DNA from: Chloroflexi bacterium UBA4733
GTDB lineage: Bacteria; Chloroflexota; UBA4733
DNA: 7,415 nt
Reading direction: 5' to 3'
Assembly (NCBI GenBank): GCA_002404055.1
Contig: DHIZ01000023.1
Coordinates: forward strand, 1-7,415
Shown: positions 1-6,482 of the stretch, piece after piece
Layout: each line of letters starts with the position of its first letter
Position numbering within the stretch: the stretch's first letter is position 1
The notes under the pieces: generated by a model
Told to the model about the DNA's origin: nothing
Database searches by the model: none
What the model saw: only the letters and a program-made list of their open reading frames with translations
Made by a program: the position numbers and the translations under genes

Positions 1-2046
1 CACGCGAACCACGTGCGCGTGATCTTGTCCTTGAATCTCCACGTGTTCAGCGGCAGCCCCACGAGCACGATGTGCGCGGCGCTGCATCCGACGCACCGCA
101 AGATCACAGTCGCGGCGACGGTCGCGCAGATCGCGAAGATGCACGTCGACGGTGTCAACCTCGATTACGAGGGCACCAACACGAAGTGCGCGTATCAGGT
201 CGGCACGACGATCTACGGCAAGGACCTGCGCGCGGAGATGGCAGATCTTGCCAAGGAGATGCGCGCGGCGCTGCCGAGCGCATACATCGCCGTCGACACG
301 TACTCGGGATCTGCCGCCGACACGCTCGGGTTCTTCGACGTGAGGGCGATGGCGCCGTACGTGAACTCATTCTTCGTGATGACGTACGACATGGAGTACT
401 ACAACTGGGCGCATGCGCCGCTGAGCTGCACGAAGTTCTGCCTGGGCCCAACGTCGCCGCTCACCACGTACTACTACAACGACACGCATGTGATGGCGCA
501 GTACATCAACGCTGTCGGCGCTTCCAAGACGATCCTCGGCGTTCCCTATTACGGTCGGAAGGAATGCGTCGCGGGCGTGACGCCGACGACGGCGCCGCCG
601 AACGCATACCCGGTGAGCGGGACCGTCGCCTCTGACGGCTACCTCGACGCGTCGCAGGAGAACGGCTACTACCTGAACAGCCAGTACCACGCGCATCGCG
701 ACACCCACGACCTCGCCGGCGCCGAGCGTCGCGACACCTGGTACAGCTCGGCGCTCAAGTGCACCAGGCAGATGTACTTCGACGACGCCTACGCGATCGG
801 TAAAAAGTACGACCTGGTCAACACCGACAACCTGCGCGGAGCCGGAATCTTTGCGCTGCAGTACGGCGCCGGCGCGCCCGAGCTGTGGGACGCGATCGGC
901 GCCCACTTCACGCATCCGTTCGCGTTCCCGTCCGTGACAGCGAGCGAGACCGGCATGGAGTACGACGTGACGGCGGGCGCTTACTACGCCGGCACGATCT
1001 CGCGCTTCGCGCTCTACTCCTTCGACGTCACGGCGGGCAGGCAATGGTTCACGGAGCGTCTGGGCGCGCCGGCGACGGCGGCGGGCACCGGCATATGGAC
1101 CTCGACCATCACCGTGCACGGCTACCCCGGCCACACGTACGAATACAAGGTCAGGGCTTGGTCCCTGAACGGCCTGGTCTCGCCCTATTCGGCCGGGGTG
1201 TTCACCACGGTGGCGCCCACCGCCACGAGTCCTCTCGCGTTCAAGGGCATGTATGCCCTACGTAGCAATGGCTACCTGAGGCCGTACACCAGCCCACCTG
1301 TCGCCACCTGGCAATACTGGTACGGCGGCATCGCCCGAGCCGCTCATCCCCTGCCCGGCGCGGCCGCACCGTCGACCGGTGCTGTGCTCAACGCGTACGG
1401 CACCCTCGTGTCTTATGGCGAGGCGTTGAAGCTGCGCACCTCCGTCCATTGGTCGGTTGACATGGCCCGCGATTTCGCATTCCTCCCCAACGGCACCGGG
1501 GGATACGTGCTCGACACGCATGGCAGGCTGTATCCGTTCTCCGTCGGCAGCAATGCGTTGCCGCCCGCCGTCCACGGCAACGCGATCTGGCCGACGATGG
1601 ACCGCGGGCGCAAGGTCGTGATCCTGCCGGGCGGGACCGGAGGCTACGTGCTCGATGCCACGGGCGGAGTCAATCCGTTCGCAATCGGCCGCGCTGCCTC
1701 GGTGCCTGCGAAGCCGGTGTTGACGAAGCGTTGGACCAGTTACTTTGCCCGCGACATCGTCATGATCCCGGGCACGGCCTCGGGCTACGTTCTCAACGGC
1801 TATGGCGGAATGTATCCGTTCACTGCGCCGGGAGAGACGAAACCCGTGGTGCCGGCGGGCTCGCTTTACTGGTACGGCCATGACATCGCGCGCGGCTTCT
1901 TCATGCTGCCCGGCAGCACGGCCACCGCCCCCGGTGGTTACGTCCTGGATTGCGCCGGCGGCTTGAACCCCTGGGGCAATGCGCCTGCGGTCGGCTTCAG
2001 CGGGATCTGGAGCTGCGGCCAGGCGAAATCGATTACCGGCGCCTAG
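1..2046 (+). CDS. GH18 glycosidase-like secreted protein with FN3-like module and C-terminal propeller-type repeats (5' end outside window)
   Basis: Chitinase-like family 18 TIM-barrel protein, presumably secreted and acting on extracellular or cell-wall N-acetylglucosamine glycans. The frame is open from base 1, so the GTG at 13 is only the first in-window candidate; the signal peptide and first barrel strands lie upstream. Seen: DGVNLDYEG at about 148-174 (the DxxDxDxE catalytic signature, acid Glu at 169-171), MTYD at 379-390, GVPYYGR at 538-558, and a final strand GAGIFALQYG near 838-867. A fibronectin-III-like module follows (about 925-1215, ending TYEYKVRAWSLNG...), then six degenerate GGYVLDxxGGxxPF repeats (1240-2040). 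Odd: Asn replaces the second Asp of the signature, as in YaaH/SleL-type members, and Phe stands where the last strand usually carries Trp, so the substrate may not be chitin. Stop TAG at 2044-2046; the next gene follows after about 53 bases on the same strand. GH18 assignment is firm; substrate unknown. Confidence 0.9.
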   Translation, partial: HANHVRVILSLNLHVFSGSPTSTMCAALHPTHRKITVAATVAQIAKMHVDGVNLDYEGTNTKCAYQVGTTIYGKDLRAEMADLAKEMRAALPSAYIAVDTYSGSAADTLGFFDVRAMAPYVNSFFVMTYDMEYYNWAHAPLSCTKFCLGPTSPLTTYYYNDTHVMAQYINAVGASKTILGVPYYGRKECVAGVTPTTAPPNAYPVSGTVASDGYLDASQENGYYLNSQYHAHRDTHDLAGAERRDTWYSSALKCTRQMYFDDAYAIGKKYDLVNTDNLRGAGIFALQYGAGAPELWDAIGAHFTHPFAFPSVTASETGMEYDVTAGAYYAGTISRFALYSFDVTAGRQWFTERLGAPATAAGTGIWTSTITVHGYPGHTYEYKVRAWSLNGLVSPYSAGVFTTVAPTATSPLAFKGMYALRSNGYLRPYTSPPVATWQYWYGGIARAAHPLPGAAAPSTGAVLNAYGTLVSYGEALKLRTSVHWSVDMARDFAFLPNGTGGYVLDTHGRLYPFSVGSNALPPAVHGNAIWPTMDRGRKVVILPGGTGGYVLDATGGVNPFAIGRAASVPAKPVLTKRWTSYFARDIVMIPGTASGYVLNGYGGMYPFTAPGETKPVVPAGSLYWYGHDIARGFFMLPGSTATAPGGYVLDCAGGLNPWGNAPAVGFSGIWSCGQAKSITGA
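1240..2040 (+). repeat. Six tandem propeller-type protein repeats in the GH18 protein
   Basis: Six copies of a motif close to GGYVLDxxGGxxPF begin near 1240, 1378, 1498, 1639, 1777 and 1933, about 40-52 residues apart. The first two are diverged (KGMYALRSNGYLRPY, GAVLNAYGTLVSYG); the last four are clear. Intervening segments share an aromatic/Arg-Asp element such as YFARDIVMIPG or DIARGFFMLPG. Period and pattern suggest one beta-sheet blade per repeat, possibly a six-bladed propeller for glycan or surface binding. The propeller fold is inferred; the repetition is directly visible. Confidence 0.8.
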
Positions 2047-2099
2047 CTGAACCCCCGGGCCAGAAGCAAGACTCCCCGCCCCCAGCCGTTGTGCAAAGG

Positions 2100-4496
2100 G
2101 TGACCGCCCCCGCCAACAGCTTCCGCACGCTCGCGCTCGCCGCCGTCAGATCGCCTGCCAGCCGTGGCCTGGCGCTCTCACTCCTGGCCGTGCTCTCCCT
2201 TGGAGCCCTGGCGAGCGTGCCTGCAGCCTCCAAGAGCGCCGTCCACCTCGACGCCACGCCCGCCACCACCGCCCCTTGGCTGGCCCGCCTGAACGCGTGG
2301 CGTTTGACCACAGGCCTGTCCAGCCTCACCGAGAACGCCACCTGGAGCCAGGGTGATTACGCCCACGCCGTCTACATGGTCAAGAACGACCTCGTGACCC
2401 ACTACGAGACCGTCGGCGTCCCCTATTACTCGCTCGCCGGCGACACCGCCGCCCGCAACAGCAACCTCAACGTCAGCTCCACCACCAGCGAGACCGATTC
2501 ACAGGCGATCGACTGGTGGATGAAAGCGCCCTTTCACGCCATGGGCATGATGGACCCGCGGCTGACGTCGACGGGCTTCGGCTCTTACCGTCAGGTCAAA
2601 TCGGGATGGCAGATGGGCGCCGCGGTGGATACCCTGCGCGGCAACTCCTGGACCGGCGGCGCGTACCCTGTCTACTTCCCCGGCAACGGCTCGATCGAGC
2701 CATTGACGAGCTACGGCGGCGGCGAGTTCCCAGACCCGCTGGCGGGGTGCTCGGGGTACGCAGCGCCCACCGGGCTGCCTGTTTTCGTGCAGGTCGGCGG
2801 CAACGTCGCCACGAAAGCCAGCACGGTCCACTCGTTCACCGGAAACGGCGTTGCGCTCGCCCACTGCGTGATCGACTCGAGCAACCCTGCTGTCGGCAGC
2901 AACCTCACGGGCCGCGGCGGCGTGATCGTGATCCCGAGGGCGCCGCTGCTGACCGGCGTCAAGTACGTGGTCTCGCTGAATGTCAACGGAAAGCCTTACA
3001 CGTGGTCGTTCAGCGTCGGCGCGATGAACGCATTCAACCCGCTGGCCTGCACGTCGGTGACGGCGACCGCAACGCCATCGTCCTCAGCACAGGCAGGCTC
3101 GCCGGTGACCATCACCGCCAACGCTGTCGGTTGCCCCAACCCTCTCTATCGCATCGGGATCCGGTCTCCGAGCGGCGTCACGACCATCGTCCACGACTAC
3201 AGCGCGAGCGCGACCTATGTTTGGACCGCGCCGGTAACGCCGGGCGTGTATCGCATCGAAGTCGGTGCTCGCGATGCCACATCCACGATCCCATACGACG
3301 CGGGCACCGCCTTCAACTACACGCTGAAGGGCTGCGCGTCGGCCAATTTAAGCCCGGGCACCGCATCGCCCCAATCTCCGGGCGCAACGGTTGCCTTCAC
3401 GGCCACCTCGACTGGCTGCGCAACAACGCCGCAATACGAGTTCATCGTCCGCCCGCCCGGCGGCGCTTGGACCGCCAAGACGTCCTACGGAGCCGGCACC
3501 TTCGCATGGAACACGACCGGGCTGGCTCCCGGCATCTACGGGGTGGGGGTGTGGGTGCGTTCGCTCGGTTCGACGGCGAACAAAGAGTCCTCCTGGCTCG
3601 GCACGTACACCCTGACGCTTCCACAGTGCACCGCCGCAGGCCTGACGACAGTTGCCGTTTCGCCTCAGGCTCCGGGCACACTGGTGGACTGGAGCGGCGT
3701 ATCGGCCGGCTGCACGAACGCCGAGTACAGGTACTGGCTCCTCGCCGGCAGCACGTGGACGATGCAGCAGGACTACGGCACGACCAGCTGGAGCTGGGAT
3801 ACGACCGGGCTGGCGGCAGGCACGTATCAAGTCGCGGTGTGGGCTCGGCAAAAGGGGTCCACCGTGGCCCGTGAGGCTTACGGCTTCGACACCTTTGCGC
3901 TGCGCGCCGGCGGCTGCACGAGCGCGGACCTGAGCGCGAACCTCGCACAGCCGCAGAAGCCAGGCGCTTCGATCACCTTCACCGCGACGTCCAACACCTG
4001 CAATGCGCCCACGTACGAGTTCTGGCTGCAGGGGCCAAATCTCTCCTGGACGGTCAAGCGGGGCTTCGGCGCGGCGAACTGGACGTGGAACACCAGCGGA
4101 TATGTGCCAGGCGTGTACCGGGTGAGCGTGTGGGTCAAGCAGGCGGGCTCTACGGCCGCGAACGACGCGTACTACATCGGCTCGTTCCAGCTGGGCGTGG
4201 CCAACTGCACCTCGGCATCGATCTCGGCAGCGCCGGCATCGCCGCAGGCGCCGGGGAGCCAGATCACGTTCACGGGCACCTCCACGGCGTGCACCGCACC
4301 GGCGTACGAGTTCTGGATCCTCAAGCCGAATGCAACGACATGGTCGATGGTCCAGCCCTACGGCAACGGCGACAAGCTCGCGTGGGACACCACGGGATTG
4401 GCGCCAGGCATGTACCAGGTGAGCGGTTGGGCGCGACAGACAGGCTCGAGCCTCCCAAACGACTCATGGGCGACCCTGACTTTCTGGATCACGTAG
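2100..4496 (+). CDS. Secreted CAP (SCP/PR-1)-superfamily protein with five Ig-like repeats
   Basis: Extracellular protein of unknown target. From GTG 2100 it has 798 residues: a signal peptide (Arg-rich start, then core GLALSLLAVLSLGALA, residues 1 to about 45), a CAP domain (about 59-181), a linking beta domain (PRAPLLTGVKYVVSLNVNGK then WSFSVG, about 260-305), and five Ig-like repeats from residue 317 to the end. CAP hallmarks are the opening LARLNAWR, YAHAVYMV, THYE (candidate site His), WWMKAPFHAMGMMDP (second His) and GFG. There is no LPxTG or C-terminal membrane anchor. Start choice: in-frame GTGs lie at 2091 and 2100 and a TTG at 1950 inside the upstream gene; the signal peptide favours the GTGs, but neither has a well-spaced Shine-Dalgarno, so initiation may be leaderless or coupled. 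It sits 53 bases after the GH18 gene and 56 before the propeller gene. CAP domains in bacteria are varied in role; adhesion or lipid binding is speculative here. Confidence 0.9.
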   Translation: MTAPANSFRTLALAAVRSPASRGLALSLLAVLSLGALASVPAASKSAVHLDATPATTAPWLARLNAWRLTTGLSSLTENATWSQGDYAHAVYMVKNDLVTHYETVGVPYYSLAGDTAARNSNLNVSSTTSETDSQAIDWWMKAPFHAMGMMDPRLTSTGFGSYRQVKSGWQMGAAVDTLRGNSWTGGAYPVYFPGNGSIEPLTSYGGGEFPDPLAGCSGYAAPTGLPVFVQVGGNVATKASTVHSFTGNGVALAHCVIDSSNPAVGSNLTGRGGVIVIPRAPLLTGVKYVVSLNVNGKPYTWSFSVGAMNAFNPLACTSVTATATPSSSAQAGSPVTITANAVGCPNPLYRIGIRSPSGVTTIVHDYSASATYVWTAPVTPGVYRIEVGARDATSTIPYDAGTAFNYTLKGCASANLSPGTASPQSPGATVAFTATSTGCATTPQYEFIVRPPGGAWTAKTSYGAGTFAWNTTGLAPGIYGVGVWVRSLGSTANKESSWLGTYTLTLPQCTAAGLTTVAVSPQAPGTLVDWSGVSAGCTNAEYRYWLLAGSTWTMQQDYGTTSWSWDTTGLAAGTYQVAVWARQKGSTVAREAYGFDTFALRAGGCTSADLSANLAQPQKPGASITFTATSNTCNAPTYEFWLQGPNLSWTVKRGFGAANWTWNTSGYVPGVYRVSVWVKQAGSTAANDAYYIGSFQLGVANCTSASISAAPASPQAPGSQITFTGTSTACTAPAYEFWILKPNATTWSMVQPYGNGDKLAWDTTGLAPGMYQVSGWARQTGSSLPNDSWATLTFWIT
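3048..4493 (+). repeat. Five tandem ~96-residue Ig-like repeats with an invariant C-x27-C pair
   Basis: Repeats start at Cys codons 3048, 3333, 3627, 3915 and 4206, with unit lengths of 285, 294, 288, 291 and 288 bases. The consensus runs C(T/A)SA...SPQxPGxxVxFTxTSxxC, then PxYEFWLxxP, WTxxxxYG, WxWxTTGLxPGxYxVxVWxRxxGST. The two cysteines are exactly 28 positions apart in all five units, suggesting a disulfide in each. Repeat 1 is most diverged and lacks the TTGL block. The copies differ strongly in DNA, so the duplications are old. Similar beta-sandwich repeats occur in secreted proteins of environmental bacteria. Confidence 0.88.
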
Positions 4497-4540
4497 CACG
4501 CTAGCCTGATCAGCAAGGTGTGGCGCCGACCATCGTCAAT

Positions 4541-4544
4541 GGAG
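4541..4544 (+). promoter_or_regulatory. Shine-Dalgarno site for the PQQ-like propeller gene
   Basis: GGAG lies 8 bases before ATG 4553. It decides the start against the in-frame GTG at 4520, which would add 11 non-signal-like residues before MKFRRIWLM. The two upstream genes show no comparable in-window site. Confidence 0.75.
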
Positions 4545-4552
4545 TTACCCCT

Positions 4553-5962
4553 ATGAAATTCCGCCGCATCTGGCTCATGACCGCCCTTGTCGCGATTCTC
4601 GCCAGCACGACCGGTGCAATCGCGCAGGTGGCGGCCGCGACCAAACCATCCACGACCACCGCAACCACCATCACGGCACCTCAAGCCATCGCACCAAAAG
4701 TGCCCAACGGCTCAGCCCCCGCCGGGTCTGCGAACTGGACCACCTTCCACAACGACAAGGCCCGCTCCGGCTACGACTCCAACGAAGGCCTCTTCTCCTC
4801 CCTGGGGGCAGGCTGGACCGACACGAACCTGATCGGCGACATCTACGCCGAACCCCTCGTCTACAAGAGCATGGTCTACATCGTCACCGAGGACAACTAC
4901 CTCTACGCGCTCCAGGACACGACTGGCGTCGTCCTGTGGTCCCGGCACCTGGCGACCCCGATGAGCTCGAGCGGCCTGCCCTGCCGCAACGTCACACCGC
5001 ACGTCGGGATCACGGGCACGCCTGTGATCGACACCTCACTGAACCGCATCTCCATGGTCGGCATGGTCTCCACGGGCCACTTCGTGCTGTGGGGCGTCGA
5101 CCTGAGCTCCCACTCGCTCAAGGTCAGCCACTACGTCGACCCGGCAAACCTCGACATCACCAAGGCCCAGGGCCAGCGCGGCGCCCTCGGCATCAGCTCG
5201 GGCCTCGTCTACATCCCTTACGGCGGCCGCGCGGGTGACTGCTTCTCGCCCCTGGGGCACACCTACTACGGCATCGTCCTCGGCGCGCGCGAGACCGACG
5301 GCGCGGTGCTGTACAGGTTCCAGACCAACGGCACAGGCTCGGTATGGGCGGCCGGTGGCGAGTCGATCGATTCGACGAATCACGTGTACGTGGCGATCGG
5401 CAACGGCAGCCCGCCCGACAGCGAGCGCGTCTTCAAGCTCAACCCCAACCTGAGCCGCCAGAACAGCTTCGTCCCGGCGAACCAGAGCTCGCTCGACGCG
5501 GCCGACGCGGACGTGGGCTCGATCATCCCAGAGCTGGTGGGCGGCGGCGACGTCTTCCAGAACGGAAAGACAGGCGACGGCTACCTGCTCAACTCATCCC
5601 TGGCGCGCCAGCAGGGCCCGACCCACGTCTGCACCGGCCTCACATCCGACGCCTCATTCGGCGCCGCAGCCTACTGGGCGCCATACATCTACGTCCCCTG
5701 CTCGAACGGGCTGTACGCGCTGACGCAAACGGGCAGCACGTTCGCGCCCGCATGGAGCTACACCACGGGCGGCGTCGACGCCTCCCCGCCGATCGTCGCC
5801 GGCGGCAACGTGATCTTCATCGACCACAACAGCAATACGCTTGTGGTCCTCAACGCCACCACGGGCGCCCCCGTGGCCAGCGCGCAGCTGGGCAGCACCA
5901 CACACTTCGGCACGCCCGCGACAGGTAACGGCTTCGTGTTCGCCGCCGACCAGGGCACTTGA
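4553..5962 (+). CDS. Secreted PQQ-like beta-propeller repeat protein, 3' end apparently truncated
   Basis: Exported beta-propeller protein, 469 residues from ATG 4553 (well-placed GGAG upstream). The signal peptide MKFRRIWLMTALVAILA ends near GAIA-Q (residue ~24) and is followed by a Thr/Ala/Pro-rich linker to about residue 60. The propeller opens with WTTFHNDKARSGY (62-74), typical of PQQ-like/quinoprotein-type propellers. Blade motifs include YLYALQDTTGVVLW (~116-129), YYGIVLGARETDGAVLYRF, GLYALTQTG and LVVLNATTGAPVAS (~430-443). There is no sign of a dehydrogenase active site or haem-binding CxxCH, so it is more likely a binding or scaffold protein than an enzyme. Odd: the reading ends GFVFAADQGT then TGA at 5960-5962, mid-blade, where homologues would normally continue with a last strand such as VxAL. 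The stop coincides with the point where an opposite-strand gene also breaks off, so the natural C-terminus is probably lost. It is the third gene of the + strand run, 56 bases after the CAP gene. Confidence 0.87.
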   Translation: MKFRRIWLMTALVAILASTTGAIAQVAAATKPSTTTATTITAPQAIAPKVPNGSAPAGSANWTTFHNDKARSGYDSNEGLFSSLGAGWTDTNLIGDIYAEPLVYKSMVYIVTEDNYLYALQDTTGVVLWSRHLATPMSSSGLPCRNVTPHVGITGTPVIDTSLNRISMVGMVSTGHFVLWGVDLSSHSLKVSHYVDPANLDITKAQGQRGALGISSGLVYIPYGGRAGDCFSPLGHTYYGIVLGARETDGAVLYRFQTNGTGSVWAAGGESIDSTNHVYVAIGNGSPPDSERVFKLNPNLSRQNSFVPANQSSLDAADADVGSIIPELVGGGDVFQNGKTGDGYLLNSSLARQQGPTHVCTGLTSDASFGAAAYWAPYIYVPCSNGLYALTQTGSTFAPAWSYTTGGVDASPPIVAGGNVIFIDHNSNTLVVLNATTGAPVASAQLGSTTHFGTPATGNGFVFAADQGT

Positions 5963-5963
5963 C
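5957..5963. other. Breakpoint joining two truncated convergent genes
   Basis: To the left, + strand coding is clear through FVFAADQGT (Thr codon 5957-5959). To the right, - strand coding is clear down to DTQMAAGPTTLMELV (Val codon 5961-5963). Beyond the junction each frame reads only the antisense of the other gene (for example CPGRRRTRSR on the - strand). No insertion-sequence end, target duplication or long inverted repeat is visible around the join. This could be a real deletion or inversion, or an assembly or amplification chimera; sequence alone cannot tell. Confidence 0.65.
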
Positions 5964-6445
5964 CAGCTCCATCAGCGTCGTCGGGCCGGCCGCCATCTGA
6001 GTGTCGGAAGGCTCGGCGCCGACACCCAATGTCGAGAGCTCCTGGTTGAGGCTGATTGCGTTGAACACACTCGCGTATCCGGCAGGCACTCTTGGCGCTC
6101 CGGGGGCTTTTGGCGCGCTGGGCGCCGGCGCCGCCGCCGTCTTTTGCGGGATGGCGGTGCCCTTGGGGCCCCTGGGGGTGCGCTTGGCCGCTGCGTAGGC
6201 GGCGGCGTCCTTGACTTGGCGCGCAGGGCGGCTGACGGTCTTTGGGGCCTTCAATTCCGCCGGGGTGGCGGCGGGCAGCTGGCTCACGACAACCTCGCTT
6301 GGCGCCGCCTCCGTAGTGGTCCAACCCTGTCCCAGTTGCAGCCGGGACTCGGTTGGGGCGCCGCCGCGGCCGCCGGCGACGGTACGAGCGGAACCAGTGC
6401 GACGGCTAATACGAGCAGGCCTCGACCCAGAGTTCCCAGTTCCAT
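5958..6445 (-). pseudogene. Broken gene for a secreted protein: signal peptide, frameshift, and 3' truncation
   Basis: A 5' gene remnant. ATG 6445-6443 opens MELGTLGRGLLVLAVALVP, ending SPAAAAA, a textbook signal peptide; that frame stops at 6284-6286 after 53 codons. The next frame (no start but GTG 6287; open back to a TAG at 6459-6461) carries LQLGQGWTTTEAAPSEVVV, SQLPAATPAELKAPKTVSRP, an Ala/Pro/Lys-rich linker (about 6080-6200), then SVFNAISLNQELSTLGV and EPSDTQMAAGPTTLMELV. The last block resembles the start of large secreted proteins with a PPDTxxAxGPxxVVExVN motif. Restoring one base between about 6290 and 6358, for example in the four-C run at 6355-6358, would fuse both parts. The gene then ends at the 5960 junction. 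It lies 37 bases downstream of the epimerase on the same strand, so possibly co-transcribed. The frameshift could be mutation or sequencing error. Family recognition comes from a short motif only. Confidence 0.6.
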
Positions 6446-6482
6446 CCTTGCAGGCCAGCTAGGTTAACCCGGGCCGGGATGT

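Noticed and set aside
367..1134. 255-codon antisense frame across the GH18 domain
   Set aside because: Its composition is dominated by Arg/Val and it has no motif; the + strand carries conserved GH18 motifs throughout.
2516..3874. 452-codon open frame on the + strand overlapping the CAP gene
   Set aside because: It is Arg/His-rich with no domain logic and lies inside a well-supported gene in another frame; typical of GC-rich shadow frames.
4506..4513. Palindrome CTGATCAG between the CAP and propeller genes
   Set aside because: Eight bases with no loop or U-tract; expected by chance and not a credible terminator or operator on its own.
6080..6200. GCC/GGC-rich low-complexity stretch considered as a DNA repeat
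   Set aside because: It is explained by Ala/Pro/Gly codons of the linker in the - strand protein; no regular unit.
5850..6287. 145-codon - strand frame taken as a complete gene
   Set aside because: Its first part is real coding, but the tail after MELV (KCPGRRRTRSR...) is antisense to the propeller gene, and the GTG start lacks the signal peptide found upstream in another frame. It is annotated as a broken gene instead.
5841..6467. 208-codon + strand frame spanning the junction
   Set aside because: It reads antisense of the - strand remnant and an off-frame of the propeller; low-complexity Arg/Gly sequence with no recognisable motif.
6462..6473. Palindromes GGTTAACC and CCCGGG in the gap after the epimerase
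   Set aside because: Short, with no stable hairpin plus T-run; not enough for a terminator or binding site.
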